A stretch of 34,675 bases of DNA from Nitrospirillum amazonense (lineage in GTDB: Bacteria; Pseudomonadota; Alphaproteobacteria; Azospirillales; Azospirillaceae): assembly GCF_007828045.1 (NCBI RefSeq), contig NZ_VITN01000039.1, positions 1-34,675 on the forward strand. Reading direction: 5' to 3'. The notes beneath the pieces were generated by a model, which made no database searches, was not told where the DNA came from, and worked only from the letters and a program-made list of their open reading frames with translations. Of the stretch, positions 24,918 to 32,228 are shown piece by piece. The first letter of the stretch is position 1; each line of letters begins with the position of its first letter. A program made the position numbers and the translations under genes.

Positions 24918-27002
24918 TCAGATACCCAGCTCGCGATTCAGTCGGGTGGTGCCATAGATCTTGGTCAGCGCTTCCTTGACCGCGCCCACCGATACCCAGA
25001 CGGCGCGGTTGGAGTTGTCATCGAAGCCGAAATCACCGCCCAACGACTGGCTGTTGCCGTCGAAAATCATGCCCACCACCTGGCCGTCGGTGTTGACCAC
25101 CGGCGAGCCGGAATTGCCGCGCACGATGTCGTTGGTGCTGACGATGTTCAGCTTGCGGCTGAAGTCCACATCACTGCGGGCGCGCAGCCACGAACGCGGC
25201 AGGGCCAGGGGTTCGGCCCCGGTGGCGCGACCATAAGCCTCGCCCATGGTGGTGTAGTAGCGCACGTGGCGGCCGTTCTCGTCATAGCCCTTCACCGTGC
25301 CGTAGGACACGCGGGGGGAGAAGGTGGCGTCCGGGTAGGCGCCGGTGCCCTTGGCGGCGAAGACGACCTGGGCGATGACGCCGGCGTTGCGCCGTTCCAC
25401 CGCCTCCACATTCACCTCCACGTCGCGCCGGATGGCCAGCGCCTGCTTGTCCACCTCTTGCGCGAAGCGGATCAAGGGGTCGTGGCTGTTCTTGATGGCC
25501 TCGATGCCGCCCATGAGCAGGCGCTTGCGTTCGTTGGGATCGGCCAAGCGAGTGCCGTCCACCAAGTCGCTGGCCATCTTTTCCGCCGTCTGCGCCCCCA
25601 GCACGTCGCGCACCAGGGCATCGTCCGGGCCCAGCACCCGCCGCAGCTGCACCAGCCAGGCGCGCAGCAACAGTTTTTCCAGGTCGTTGGAAATGGGCGC
25701 GTTCGCCAGCAGGCGCTGGCGGGTGAAGGGGAAGCCGGCCTCAGTGAATTCCTGGAAGCGCTTGATGTCGGGCAGCTGGCGCTGTTCCGCGGCGCGCACC
25801 AGCAGGCGGGCGTAGGCGAACAGGTCGGACTGGGGCCCGCGCCCCTCCTCCACCACCTCCATGCGGTCGGCGACGGCGCGGTAATGGCTCACGGCCTGGG
25901 CGATGGCGGCCCAAGGATCGCCGAAGCGCTGCTGGAACTGCGGGTCGGCGGCCACCTTGGCCCGCAGCTCGTTCTCCGCCCGCCGTCGGCTGTCGATCAG
26001 GCCCGGATTGACCAGGGCGCGGAACTGGCCCAGGCGGGCCTTGTACGCGTTTTCCACCGCGAACAGCTTGGCGAAGGCCACGCGCGCGTGTTCCGCCCCC
26101 TCGGCGGAGAATTGCAGCAGCAGGCCGCGCAGCTCCGCCAGATAGACCAGGCATTCCGGCAGGACGACATCGCGGTCGTATTCCAACTCCGCCACCGTAT
26201 CCAGGCGTTCGGTGGTGCCGGGATTGCCCGAAGTGAAAACCAGGTCGCCCTCCTGCGCGTCTCGAGGGGCGTAGGCGAAGTAGTTGGCCTGGGTGTTCAG
26301 GGGGGCGCCATGCTCGTCATAAACGCGCAGGAAGGCCACATCCAGGTCATAGCGGGGGAATTCGAAATTGTCGGGATCGCCGCCGAAGAAGGCGATGTCC
26401 TCCTCGGGTGAGAAAACCAGGCGCACATCCTGGTAGCGGCGGTATTTGTACACGTCGTAGACGCTGCCCCGGTACAACTCCACCACGTCGCAGCGGATGG
26501 CCTCATCCCCGCCGGCGCAGTCGCGCTGCAGCTTGGCCAGCACCTCGCGCAGGGCGCGGCCATAATCCTGGCCCTCACGGCCCGCCACCGCCTCTCTGAC
26601 CTGGGGGGTGACGTCAGTGATGCCCACCAGCTGGTTGGCCTCCACATCCGGACATTTCACCTCGTCCTCCGGCTTGGCGGCGTAGAAGCCGTCCTGCACC
26701 AGGTTGTTGGTGGGCGAGGACAACTGCTGCAGGCAATCGCGGGTGCAGTGGTGGTTGGTCTGGACCAGACCGGTGGGAGAAACGAAGGAAGCGGAACAGC
26801 CCCGGGGCAGCCGCAGGGACGCCATGCGGAGATGGTCCAGCCACTGGGTGGTGGGCTCGAAGCCGTAGGTTTCCTGGACTTTGGCGCTGGGGAAGTGGTT
26901 GAAGGTCCACAATCCCTCATCCGCGCGGGCCCCGAAAGGCGTGGAGGCGAAAAGCCCGGACAAGCAGCCGCCGACCGCAGCCACCCTAAGCCCCGTACGC
27001 AT
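24918..27002 (-). CDS. S46-family dipeptidyl-peptidase, DPP7-like (first paralogue)
   Basis: A 694-residue exported serine exopeptidase that would release dipeptides from peptide N-termini in the periplasm. ATG 27002 (AGGGA upstream) starts a signal peptide cut near residue 27. Chymotrypsin-fold landmarks are His85 in QTNHHC, a conserved acidic stretch ending in YDLDVAFLR (Asp221) and Ser631 in RGNSGSPVVN; these align with His85-Asp227-Ser655 of P. gingivalis DPP11. The residue 18 after the catalytic Ser is Gly649 (FDGN); Gly here marks DPP7-type preference for hydrophobic residues, whereas DPP11 has Arg. Length is typical (about 700). It is about two-thirds identical by eye to the product of 27920-30019. 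Confidence 0.92.
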   Translation of the reverse strand: MRTGLRVAAVGGCLSGLFASTPFGARADEGLWTFNHFPSAKVQETYGFEPTTQWLDHLRMASLRLPRGCSASFVSPTGLVQTNHHCTRDCLQQLSSPTNNLVQDGFYAAKPEDEVKCPDVEANQLVGITDVTPQVREAVAGREGQDYGRALREVLAKLQRDCAGGDEAIRCDVVELYRGSVYDVYKYRRYQDVRLVFSPEEDIAFFGGDPDNFEFPRYDLDVAFLRVYDEHGAPLNTQANYFAYAPRDAQEGDLVFTSGNPGTTERLDTVAELEYDRDVVLPECLVYLAELRGLLLQFSAEGAEHARVAFAKLFAVENAYKARLGQFRALVNPGLIDSRRRAENELRAKVAADPQFQQRFGDPWAAIAQAVSHYRAVADRMEVVEEGRGPQSDLFAYARLLVRAAEQRQLPDIKRFQEFTEAGFPFTRQRLLANAPISNDLEKLLLRAWLVQLRRVLGPDDALVRDVLGAQTAEKMASDLVDGTRLADPNERKRLLMGGIEAIKNSHDPLIRFAQEVDKQALAIRRDVEVNVEAVERRNAGVIAQVVFAAKGTGAYPDATFSPRVSYGTVKGYDENGRHVRYYTTMGEAYGRATGAEPLALPRSWLRARSDVDFSRKLNIVSTNDIVRGNSGSPVVNTDGQVVGMIFDGNSQSLGGDFGFDDNSNRAVWVSVGAVKEALTKIYGTTRLNRELGI

Positions 27003-27035
27003 GGTCCCTGTCCCTTGTATGCCCGTTTGTACCTT

Positions 27036-27059
27036 GTTGACCCCGGCGTTGACCCCGGC
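27036..27059. repeat. Perfect tandem repeat of GTTGACCCCGGC (2 x 12 bp)
   Basis: Two adjacent exact copies lie 34-57 bp upstream of the first S46 start, in its leader. They could be a regulator half-site pair or a slippage product. Confidence 0.7.
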
Positions 27060-27164
27060 CTCCCCGCCGGGCGGTACATTCTTATGTGAGCATACCCCTA
27101 AGCCAGACTGGCGCGGGACGGGATTTTGTAACGGAAGTGCAAATGTCGCGGCCCTGAACGGGAA

Positions 27165-27188
27165 AACCCCAGGGAAATCCCTGGGGTT
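27165..27188 (-). terminator. Intrinsic terminator of the Tyr/Pro-rich protein gene
   Basis: On the minus strand AACCCCAGGGA, two bases and TCCCTGGGGTT form an 11-bp stem, continuing into TTCCC so that about four U follow the helix. It lies 43 bp past the stop at 27231 and separates this gene from the first S46 gene. Confidence 0.75.
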
Positions 27189-27230
27189 CACGTGACGCCT
27201 ATTCCAACGAATAGGAACGGGGCTGTAGCA

Positions 27231-27680
27231 TCAGTTGACGATGCGCCAGGACCCATCAGGCTGTTGGCAGGCGGTGCCCACCTGTTGGCTGGGCTTTCCC
27301 GCCACGGTGATGGTGGAAGTGTATTCGCGGCAGTTGGCCTGATCATAGGCCGGCTTGGCCGCCACAGCCTGAACGGGCTGCGCCACCACAGGCGGCGGCG
27401 CCTGCACCACAGCCGGGACCGGCGCCACATAGACGGGGGGCGCATAGTAGGGATAGGGCGCGTAGGCCACGGGATAGGGCGCCCAGTAAGGGCCGCGCCA
27501 GCGCCAGTAGGGGTCATGCCAATAGGCGCCGTAATAGCCCGCCGGATAAAAGGGGCCGACGCCGATACCAACGCTGACGAAGGTGCGGGCGCTCGCCGGG
27601 GCGGCGCCGCCGGCCAACGCCAGCAAGGCCACCACCAGCGACATCATCACCAGGAACGGAGCCTTGAACACGCGCTGCAT
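27231..27680 (-). CDS. Small secreted Tyr/Pro-rich protein with 17-kDa-antigen-like C-terminus
   Basis: A 149-residue exported protein. The start is decided by the ribosome-binding site: GAGGA overlaps an upstream ATG at 27686, leaving ATG 27680 at proper spacing. A signal peptide covers about 1-31, ending ASA. The middle (about 40-85) is dense in Tyr, Pro and Trp (PYWRWRGPYWAPYPVAYAPYP as a flavour), then a Val/Pro/Gln linker. The C-terminal 35 residues (NCREYTSTITVAGKPSQQ, then GTACQQPDGSW) resemble the end of rickettsial 17-kDa-type surface antigens, with two Cys likely disulfide-bonded. The function is unknown; an envelope or surface role is inferred. It stands alone between the two S46 genes, with its own promoter candidate and terminator. 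Confidence 0.8.
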   Translation of the reverse strand: MQRVFKAPFLVMMSLVVALLALAGGAAPASARTFVSVGIGVGPFYPAGYYGAYWHDPYWRWRGPYWAPYPVAYAPYPYYAPPVYVAPVPAVVQAPPPVVAQPVQAVAAKPAYDQANCREYTSTITVAGKPSQQVGTACQQPDGSWRIVN

Positions 27681-27788
27681 GATCATCCTCTTTCAGACGG
27701 CGGAGCCACCGATGCGGTGCTCCGCCCCAAGCCGCCCTTGGTCACGTCAGGAAAGGGGCCCCCGGGCGCTCGGGGCCATCCCTGCCCT

Positions 27789-27794
27789 ATAATA
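27789..27794 (-). promoter_or_regulatory. Candidate -10 box of the Tyr/Pro-rich protein gene
   Basis: TATTAT on the minus strand, about 110 bp upstream of ATG 27680. The -35 at 17 bp spacing (GTCAGG) is poor. It stands out because the flanks are very GC-rich. Confidence 0.3.
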
Positions 27795-27868
27795 CGGGAT
27801 TGTGGCCTTTACCTGACGGCCGGGCGGGTGCGGCATTTGGTTTACCTACTCCGACGGCCACGCATGGG

Positions 27869-27898
27869 AAAAGGCCCGCGGTATGCATTCGCCGAGCC
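27869..27898 (-). terminator. Intrinsic terminator of the second S46 gene
   Basis: On the minus strand GGCTCG and CGGGCC pair (six pairs, one G-U) around a 14-nt loop, followed by TTTT. It begins 22 bp past the stop at 27920. Confidence 0.5.
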
Positions 27899-27919
27899 TC
27901 CCCCCCCCGCGCTTCCTCC

Positions 27920-30019
27920 TCAATGGGCGCCCAGTTCCCGGGTCAGGCGGTTGGCATGGTAGACTTTGGCCAGCGCCTCCTTCAGGGCGCCGACCGAGAC
28001 CCAGACCGCGCGGTTGACTGAACCGTCATAGCCGTAGTCGCCGCCCAGCGACTGGATGTTGCCGTCGAAGATCAGGCCCACGACTTCCGCGTCCTTGTTG
28101 ATGACGGGGGAACCGGAGTTGCCGCCGATGATGTCGTTGGTGCTGACGGCATCGAACTTCTGGGCCGGGTTGATGGCGTCCCTGGCCTTCAGCCAGCTGT
28201 CGGGCAGGGCGAAGGGGAAGGCGCCGGTGGCGCGGTCGAAGGTGCCGCCCATGGTGGTGAAGGGCGCCACGTGCTGGCCGTTCTGCTTATAGCCCTTCAC
28301 CGTCCCGTAAGAGACGCGGGGACTGAAGGTGGCGTCCGGATAGATGGACGTGCCGTGCACCTTGAACATGGCCTGGGCGATGTAGCCGGCGTTCTTCTGC
28401 TGCACGGCCGAGACGTTGGCTTCGACATCGCGACGGGCGGCCAGGGCGTCGGCGTCCACCAGTTTGGCGAACTTGATCATGGGATCGGTGGAGGCGTCGA
28501 GGGCCGCTTGGCCACCCTCGAGCAAGCTCTTGCGCGCCACCGGATCACCCAGGCTGGAGCCCGTGACCAGATCATTCGCGATCTGCTGGGCTGAGCGGTT
28601 GCCGAAGACCTTCCGCACCAGGGGATCGTCCGGACCCAGCTGACGCTGCATGTAAACCAGCTGCATGCGCATCAGCACCCGTTCCAGCTCCGGATACACC
28701 GGGCTGTTGGACAGCAGGCGCTGGCGGATGAAGGGGAAGTTGGCGTCGGTGTATTCCCGCAGGCGCTGGCCATCCGGCAGGGGGCGTTCGCTGGCGGCGC
28801 GCACCAGGTTGCGGGCATAGGTGAACATGTCGGACTGGGTGAAGCTGCGGCTGCCTTCCAGCACCTGATAGCGCGTGGCGACCACGGCGTAGTGGTCCAC
28901 CGACTTGGCGATGGCCGCCCAGGGGTCGCCGTACTGCTGCCTCAACGCCGGATCGGCGTCGATGAGGGCCTTCAACGCCGCCTCATCCTTGCGCTTGGCA
29001 TTGATCAGGGCCGGATCGACCAGGGTCTGCAACCCGCCGTACAGCGCCTTGTAACTATTCTCCAGGGTGAACAGCTTGGTGCGGGCGATACGGCCGTTCT
29101 CCTCGCCCTGCGCCGTGAACTGCAGCAGGATGCCGCGCAGCTCCGACAGGTACAGCAGGCGGTCGGGCAGGGCGTGATCGCGCTCGTATTCCAGCTCGGC
29201 CACGGTGTCCAGGCGTTCCGTCCGGCCGGGGTTGCCGGAGGTGAAGACCAGGTCCCCTTCGTTCGCGTCATGGGAAGCGTAAGGGAAATAGGTCGCCTTG
29301 GTGTTCAGCGGCTTGCCGTCCTTGTCGTAGACGCGGACGTAGGAGACATCGAGATCGTAGCGCGGGAATTCGAAGTTGTCCGGATCGCCGCCGAAGAAGG
29401 CGATGTCCTCCTCCGGCGCGAACACCAGGCGCACGTCCTGATACCGGTGATACTTGTAAAGATTGTAGGCGCCGCCGTGGTACAGCTCGACCACGTCGCA
29501 GCGGGTGTCGTCGGCCCCGCCCGTGCATTCCGTCTGGATGGCGGCCTGCACCTCCTTCAAGGCGGCGGAGAAGGAGTCGCCCTCCTTCCCGGCGGTGGCG
29601 GCGTTCACCCGCTGGGTCACGTCCGTGATCTGGACCAGCTGGTTGACCTCCATATCCGGGCACTTGGCCTCGTCCCTCAGTTCAGCCGCGTAAAAGCCGT
29701 CCTTGATATGGTTGTGGTCGGCCGTGGAGACCTGCTGGATACAGGCGCGGGCGCAGTGATGGTTGGTCTGCACCAGGCCGCTGGCGGAAACGAACGCGCC
29801 GGAGCAGCCGCGCGCCAAGCGGACGGAGGCCAGTTGCACCCTCTCCAGCCACTTCGGGTCCGGGCTGAAGCCATAGGCCTGCTTCACCTTGGCGCTGGGG
29901 AAATTGTTGAAGGTCCACATGCCTTCATCGGCGCCGGCCAAAGTGGGCGCCAACAGCAGGCCGGCCAAGGCGGCGGCCGTCAGGGCGCTCAAGGGCGCGC
30001 CCTTCAGGAAATCGCGCAT
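27920..30019 (-). CDS. S46-family dipeptidyl-peptidase, DPP7-like (second paralogue)
   Basis: A 699-residue exported dipeptidyl-peptidase, paralogous along its full length to the product of 24918-27002. The signal peptide (1-30) ends in LAGA, followed by DEGMWTFNNFPSAKV, the usual mature start of S46 proteins. Catalytic residues are His88 (QTNHHC), Asp224 (YDLDVSYVR) and Ser635 (GGNSGSPVIN). Gly653, 18 residues after Ser635 (FDGN), again indicates the DPP7-like class. Paired cysteines near the first domain (GCSGAF, HHCARAC, KCPDM) are shared with the paralogue and suggest conserved disulfides. AGGA lies 8-9 nt before ATG 30019. It is downstream of repA on the same strand, separated by a stem-loop. 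Confidence 0.93.
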   Translation of the reverse strand: MRDFLKGAPLSALTAAALAGLLLAPTLAGADEGMWTFNNFPSAKVKQAYGFSPDPKWLERVQLASVRLARGCSGAFVSASGLVQTNHHCARACIQQVSTADHNHIKDGFYAAELRDEAKCPDMEVNQLVQITDVTQRVNAATAGKEGDSFSAALKEVQAAIQTECTGGADDTRCDVVELYHGGAYNLYKYHRYQDVRLVFAPEEDIAFFGGDPDNFEFPRYDLDVSYVRVYDKDGKPLNTKATYFPYASHDANEGDLVFTSGNPGRTERLDTVAELEYERDHALPDRLLYLSELRGILLQFTAQGEENGRIARTKLFTLENSYKALYGGLQTLVDPALINAKRKDEAALKALIDADPALRQQYGDPWAAIAKSVDHYAVVATRYQVLEGSRSFTQSDMFTYARNLVRAASERPLPDGQRLREYTDANFPFIRQRLLSNSPVYPELERVLMRMQLVYMQRQLGPDDPLVRKVFGNRSAQQIANDLVTGSSLGDPVARKSLLEGGQAALDASTDPMIKFAKLVDADALAARRDVEANVSAVQQKNAGYIAQAMFKVHGTSIYPDATFSPRVSYGTVKGYKQNGQHVAPFTTMGGTFDRATGAFPFALPDSWLKARDAINPAQKFDAVSTNDIIGGNSGSPVINKDAEVVGLIFDGNIQSLGGDYGYDGSVNRAVWVSVGALKEALAKVYHANRLTRELGAH

Positions 30020-30106
30020 ATCAGAAATTCCTCACGACAGGTCGGTCCCGTGCCCCGCAGCCGGGTTTTCCGACTTGCAGCATGTCTGTCGTGGGATTGC
30101 AAGGTT

Positions 30107-30140
30107 GGTGGCGGTCCCTTGGGAGGTGCCCGCCGCCACC
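30107..30140 (-). terminator. Stem-loop after repA
   Basis: GGTGGCGG and CCGCCACC form a perfect 8-bp stem with an 18-nt loop that holds a small inner hairpin (TCCC TT GGGA). It begins 5 bp after the repA stop. There is no T-run on the minus strand, so it may protect the 3' end or be a Rho-type end rather than a classic terminator. Confidence 0.4.
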
Positions 30141-30145
30141 CAGCC

Positions 30146-31147
30146 TTAGGCCGCCAGGTCGCCCATCATCATGTCGGGCAGGGCGTCCGGGAACTCCGGC
30201 GCCTGGTCGAAGGGCGCCATGGCCGACAGGCTGTCGGTGCGGAAGAAATAGACCATGTGGCTTTTCAGCGGCGTGCGACCCGGAGGCGGCGGGGCGTTGC
30301 GGTCGCGGCCCCAGCGGCGGGGATCGACCACCGTCAGGCCGTATTCCGGCAGCGCCTGACGCTTCTTGGCCAGGGCCACCAGCCGCGCCTTGAACACCTT
30401 CAAGTCGCTTTCGGCGCCGACGCGCAGGCGCAGCTTCTCAATGTTCATCTTGAAGGCGCCCTGGTTGCCGCAATGGGCGCGCGCAATCTCGTACAGCCGC
30501 TTTTCCGTGGGCGACAGCTTGAAGTAGTCGGGGTGGTAGGTGAGGATTTTGCGGTCTTTGACCACCGCACGGTACAGCCAGTCGCAGAGTTGTACCGTCA
30601 GCGACTTCATGGTCTTCCCGCCATCCTTGTCGCGACGGTAGTTGATGCGGTAGTCCAGCACCCAGGAGAAGGCGCCCGTCTCCCCCTCGCCACCCGTCTC
30701 CAGGTTGGTCAGCACCTGGGTGGACTGCAGGCGCTTCAGCGCGTCCTCCAGCCGTTGATAGGCGGTGTTGGTGGCATGAATGCCCACCACGCGAAAGAAG
30801 TCGTGGCCGGTGAAGGTGAGGCGCGGGCTGACCGGTTCACCCCGGTTCAGTTTGTCCTGGATCAGGGACACGAGGTAGATCAGCACCTCCTTGTCCCAGA
30901 TGTTGGCGACGCCGTGCTTGGTGCCGGTAACCTCGATGCGGACGGTGCCGTCATCGTAGATCGGCAATTCCGTCACCGTCTCCTTGCTGAGGGCGAAGAA
31001 GTTGAAGACCATGACCAGGCGGTCGTTCTTCACCTTGCCGATCAGGGGGCTGTCCAGGGCCAGGGCCAACTGGCTGCCCGCCATCGGGGCTTCCACCATG
31101 GCCGGCGCGGAAATCCTGTCCGCAGTCCCTGTCGTCGTCCCCGCCAT
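30146..31147 (-). CDS. repA: Plasmid/chromid replication initiator, RPA (replication initiator protein A) family
   Basis: A 333-residue initiator. The family block is clear: PLIGKVKNDRLVMVFNFFALSK at about residues 35-56, KHGVANIWDKEVLIYLVSLI, FTGHDFFRVVG, YQRLEDALKRLQSTQV, then LSPTEKRLYEIARAHCG and a winged-helix-like C-terminal half. Such proteins bind iterons at the origin and open it. ATG 31147 is preferred because AAGGG lies 8 nt upstream; the GTG at 31156 is too close to that site. Transcription points away from the origin, and inverted iterons at 31253-31364 lie in its upstream region, fitting autorepression. The C-terminal 25 residues are acidic and Pro/Met-rich, probably disordered. 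With parA-parB it defines the replicon core. Confidence 0.88.
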   Translation of the reverse strand: MAGTTTGTADRISAPAMVEAPMAGSQLALALDSPLIGKVKNDRLVMVFNFFALSKETVTELPIYDDGTVRIEVTGTKHGVANIWDKEVLIYLVSLIQDKLNRGEPVSPRLTFTGHDFFRVVGIHATNTAYQRLEDALKRLQSTQVLTNLETGGEGETGAFSWVLDYRINYRRDKDGGKTMKSLTVQLCDWLYRAVVKDRKILTYHPDYFKLSPTEKRLYEIARAHCGNQGAFKMNIEKLRLRVGAESDLKVFKARLVALAKKRQALPEYGLTVVDPRRWGRDRNAPPPPGRTPLKSHMVYFFRTDSLSAMAPFDQAPEFPDALPDMMMGDLAA

Positions 31148-31198
31148 TGTCGCCACCCTTCACACAGCAGTCCCCATCCACCATGGATCGGGCGTTCG

Positions 31199-31693
31199 GA
31201 CTCCGGATGATGAACGCGGCCAATCGCCGCCGCCAACGGCAAAAATACGCTCGGTTGCCGATCCCTTGAGATTCTGGCGGCACCACCCCCAAAATCTGGT
31301 GTGCAAGCCGAGTCGATACCGTGGCTGGTATCCGAACCCGTGACCCTAGGTAACCGAACCCTTGAGTCGACTCGGCAAAGACTTGGCCGACTCATCACAG
31401 GTGGGATGAAGTCAGGCGGACTCGGGGCCAAGGTGAGTCGGATCGCGGTATCAGAGTCCGGAACCGGCCCGCCCAACCTTCCAAACTCAAGGGAACCGCA
31501 ACCGGGATTGAGGGAACGGCAACCAAGATCAAGGGTATGGCAACCGACTCCGGCCGACTCGCCCCGTTTTCCCTCAAGGGTTCAGATACCATTTTTCTCA
31601 GCTCCAGGGTTCGGCAACCATTGGCCAAGGGTTCGGTGACCCGAGGCCCGAGGGTTTGGAGTCCGCAGCCCGAGGGTTCGGAAACCGAGAGTC
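31199..31693. other. Cluster of 13 GANTC sites in the origin
   Basis: GANTC starts at 31199, 31270, 31310, 31364, 31369, 31389, 31419, 31435, 31454, 31546, 31556, 31659 and 31689; two more are at 31785 and 32084. By hand I find one in the 1,257-bp parA gene. GANTC is the target of the cell-cycle methylase CcrM in alphaproteobacteria. Many sites read CCGACTC or GAGTCGG, so part of the pattern could instead be a protein-binding repeat. No methylase gene is in the window. Confidence 0.7.
31253..31364 (-). promoter_or_regulatory. Three inverted iterons upstream of repA, probable RepA autoregulatory operator
   Basis: On the minus strand CAAGGGATCGGCAACC (31253-31268), CACGGGTTCGGATACC (31327-31342) and CAAGGGTTCGGTTACC (31349-31364) match the origin iterons; the last two are 22 bp apart. 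The first lies next to the -10-like TATTTT, about 100 bp before repA. Inverted iterons at rep promoters are commonly the site of Rep autorepression. Confidence 0.65.
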
Positions 31694-31708
31694 ACGGGAA
31701 CGGTTACC
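31488..31708 (+). repeat. Iteron array of nine 16-bp repeats (RepA binding sites)
   Basis: Core consensus is about CAAGGGTTCGGCAACC. Copies start at 31488, 31509, 31530 (21-bp spacing), 31575, 31604, 31626, 31649, 31671 and 31693 (22-23-bp spacing). Spacings of two helical turns put all copies on one face of the DNA, as in known iteron origins. Conserved positions are the GGG block and the final CC; the middle alternates between TTCGG and AACGG. Confidence 0.88.
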
Positions 31709-31715
31709 AAATTCC

Positions 31716-31810
31716 CTGTTAAACTATTGGAAAAACGCCGCTTTCCGGCGCTGTAACAGTTAAACCCTATATCTCTTTAACCCTGAATCCTTTTAAGGAA
31801 ACTATCCACA
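31716..31810. other. AT-rich tract with DnaA-box-like site (probable unwinding element)
   Basis: Directly after the last iteron of the array. It contains GTTAAACTATT (from 31718), GTTAAACCCTAT (from 31759) and TTTAACCCTGAAT (from 31776), three related AT-rich repeats, then CTATCCACA (31802-31810), one mismatch from the DnaA box TTATCCACA. A further TTATCCGCA lies at 32156-32164. The position beside the iterons fits the DNA-unwinding element. Confidence 0.65.
31731..31750 (-). terminator. Minus-strand intrinsic terminator inside the origin
   Basis: On the minus strand CGCCG, loop GAAAG, CGGCG, then TTTTT. It would stop minus-strand RNA coming from the parA side before it reaches the iterons and repA. 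On the plus strand the hairpin lacks a T-run. Confidence 0.55.
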
Positions 31811-31982
31811 GGCCAGCCTTTCAAGGGCAGGGACAATGGCCACGGGATTATGCTTGGCGGGTTCCAGAGCAGGCTTTCCCCTCAAGCCTACCCTTGCGAT
31901 CGACGCGCGCTCGTCAGAGTGGCTTCCAACAAAATCCCAGGAAATGCGCCGTTTTTAAAGAGACCGCTCCACGCCGGAAATT

Positions 31983-31998
31983 GGTATCCGTTCCCTTG
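31983..31998 (-). repeat. Outlying inverted iteron
   Basis: Reverse complement reads CAAGGGAACGGATACC, close to the iteron consensus. It lies between the DnaA-box-like site and parA, opposite in orientation to the main array. Confidence 0.7.
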
Positions 31999-32058
31999 AA
32001 GATCGGAGCGCGTCCACTAGAAGATCGTGGTGGCTTCCAGTCCCGATCGCCCCGCTTC

Positions 32059-32074
32059 CAAGGTTACAGTTACC
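32059..32074 (+). repeat. Degenerate iteron
   Basis: CAAGGTTACAGTTACC matches the variant CAAGGGTTCGGTTACC at 13 of 16 positions. It is the copy nearest parA. Confidence 0.45.
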
Positions 32075-32170
32075 AAAGACGGCGACTCAACCAATTGATC
32101 AAATCCCATCAGCGAAGTTTTCCGCCTAATCGGCAAAAAATCGATGGTGAGACAGTTATCCGCATATTTG

Positions 32171-32228
32171 GCCAAAGATCGCGGTTGGCGTCCGGATCGC
32201 GGTTGGGCATTATCCGCCCATCTTTGGC
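32171..32228. promoter_or_regulatory. Long inverted repeat enclosing a direct repeat, just before parA
   Basis: GCCAAAGAT (32171-32179) and ATCTTTGGC (32220-32228) are a perfect 9-bp inverted repeat 40 bp apart. Inside are two copies of GATCGCGGTTGG (32177-32188 and 32195-32206, 18 bp apart) and a small GGGC/GCCC hairpin. The block ends 18 bp before the parA ATG. Candidates are the ParA autorepression operator, a plasmid-type parS, or a structured leader. Confidence 0.5.

Noticed and set aside
24918-27191. Longer start for the first S46 gene (63 extra residues)
   Set aside because: The extension has no coding character, overlaps the tandem repeat and terminator, and would bury the signal peptide.
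27788-27793. Perfect plus-strand TATAAT
   Set aside because: No plus-strand gene follows and no -35 sits 16-18 bp before it; the overlapping minus-strand TATTAT is better placed.
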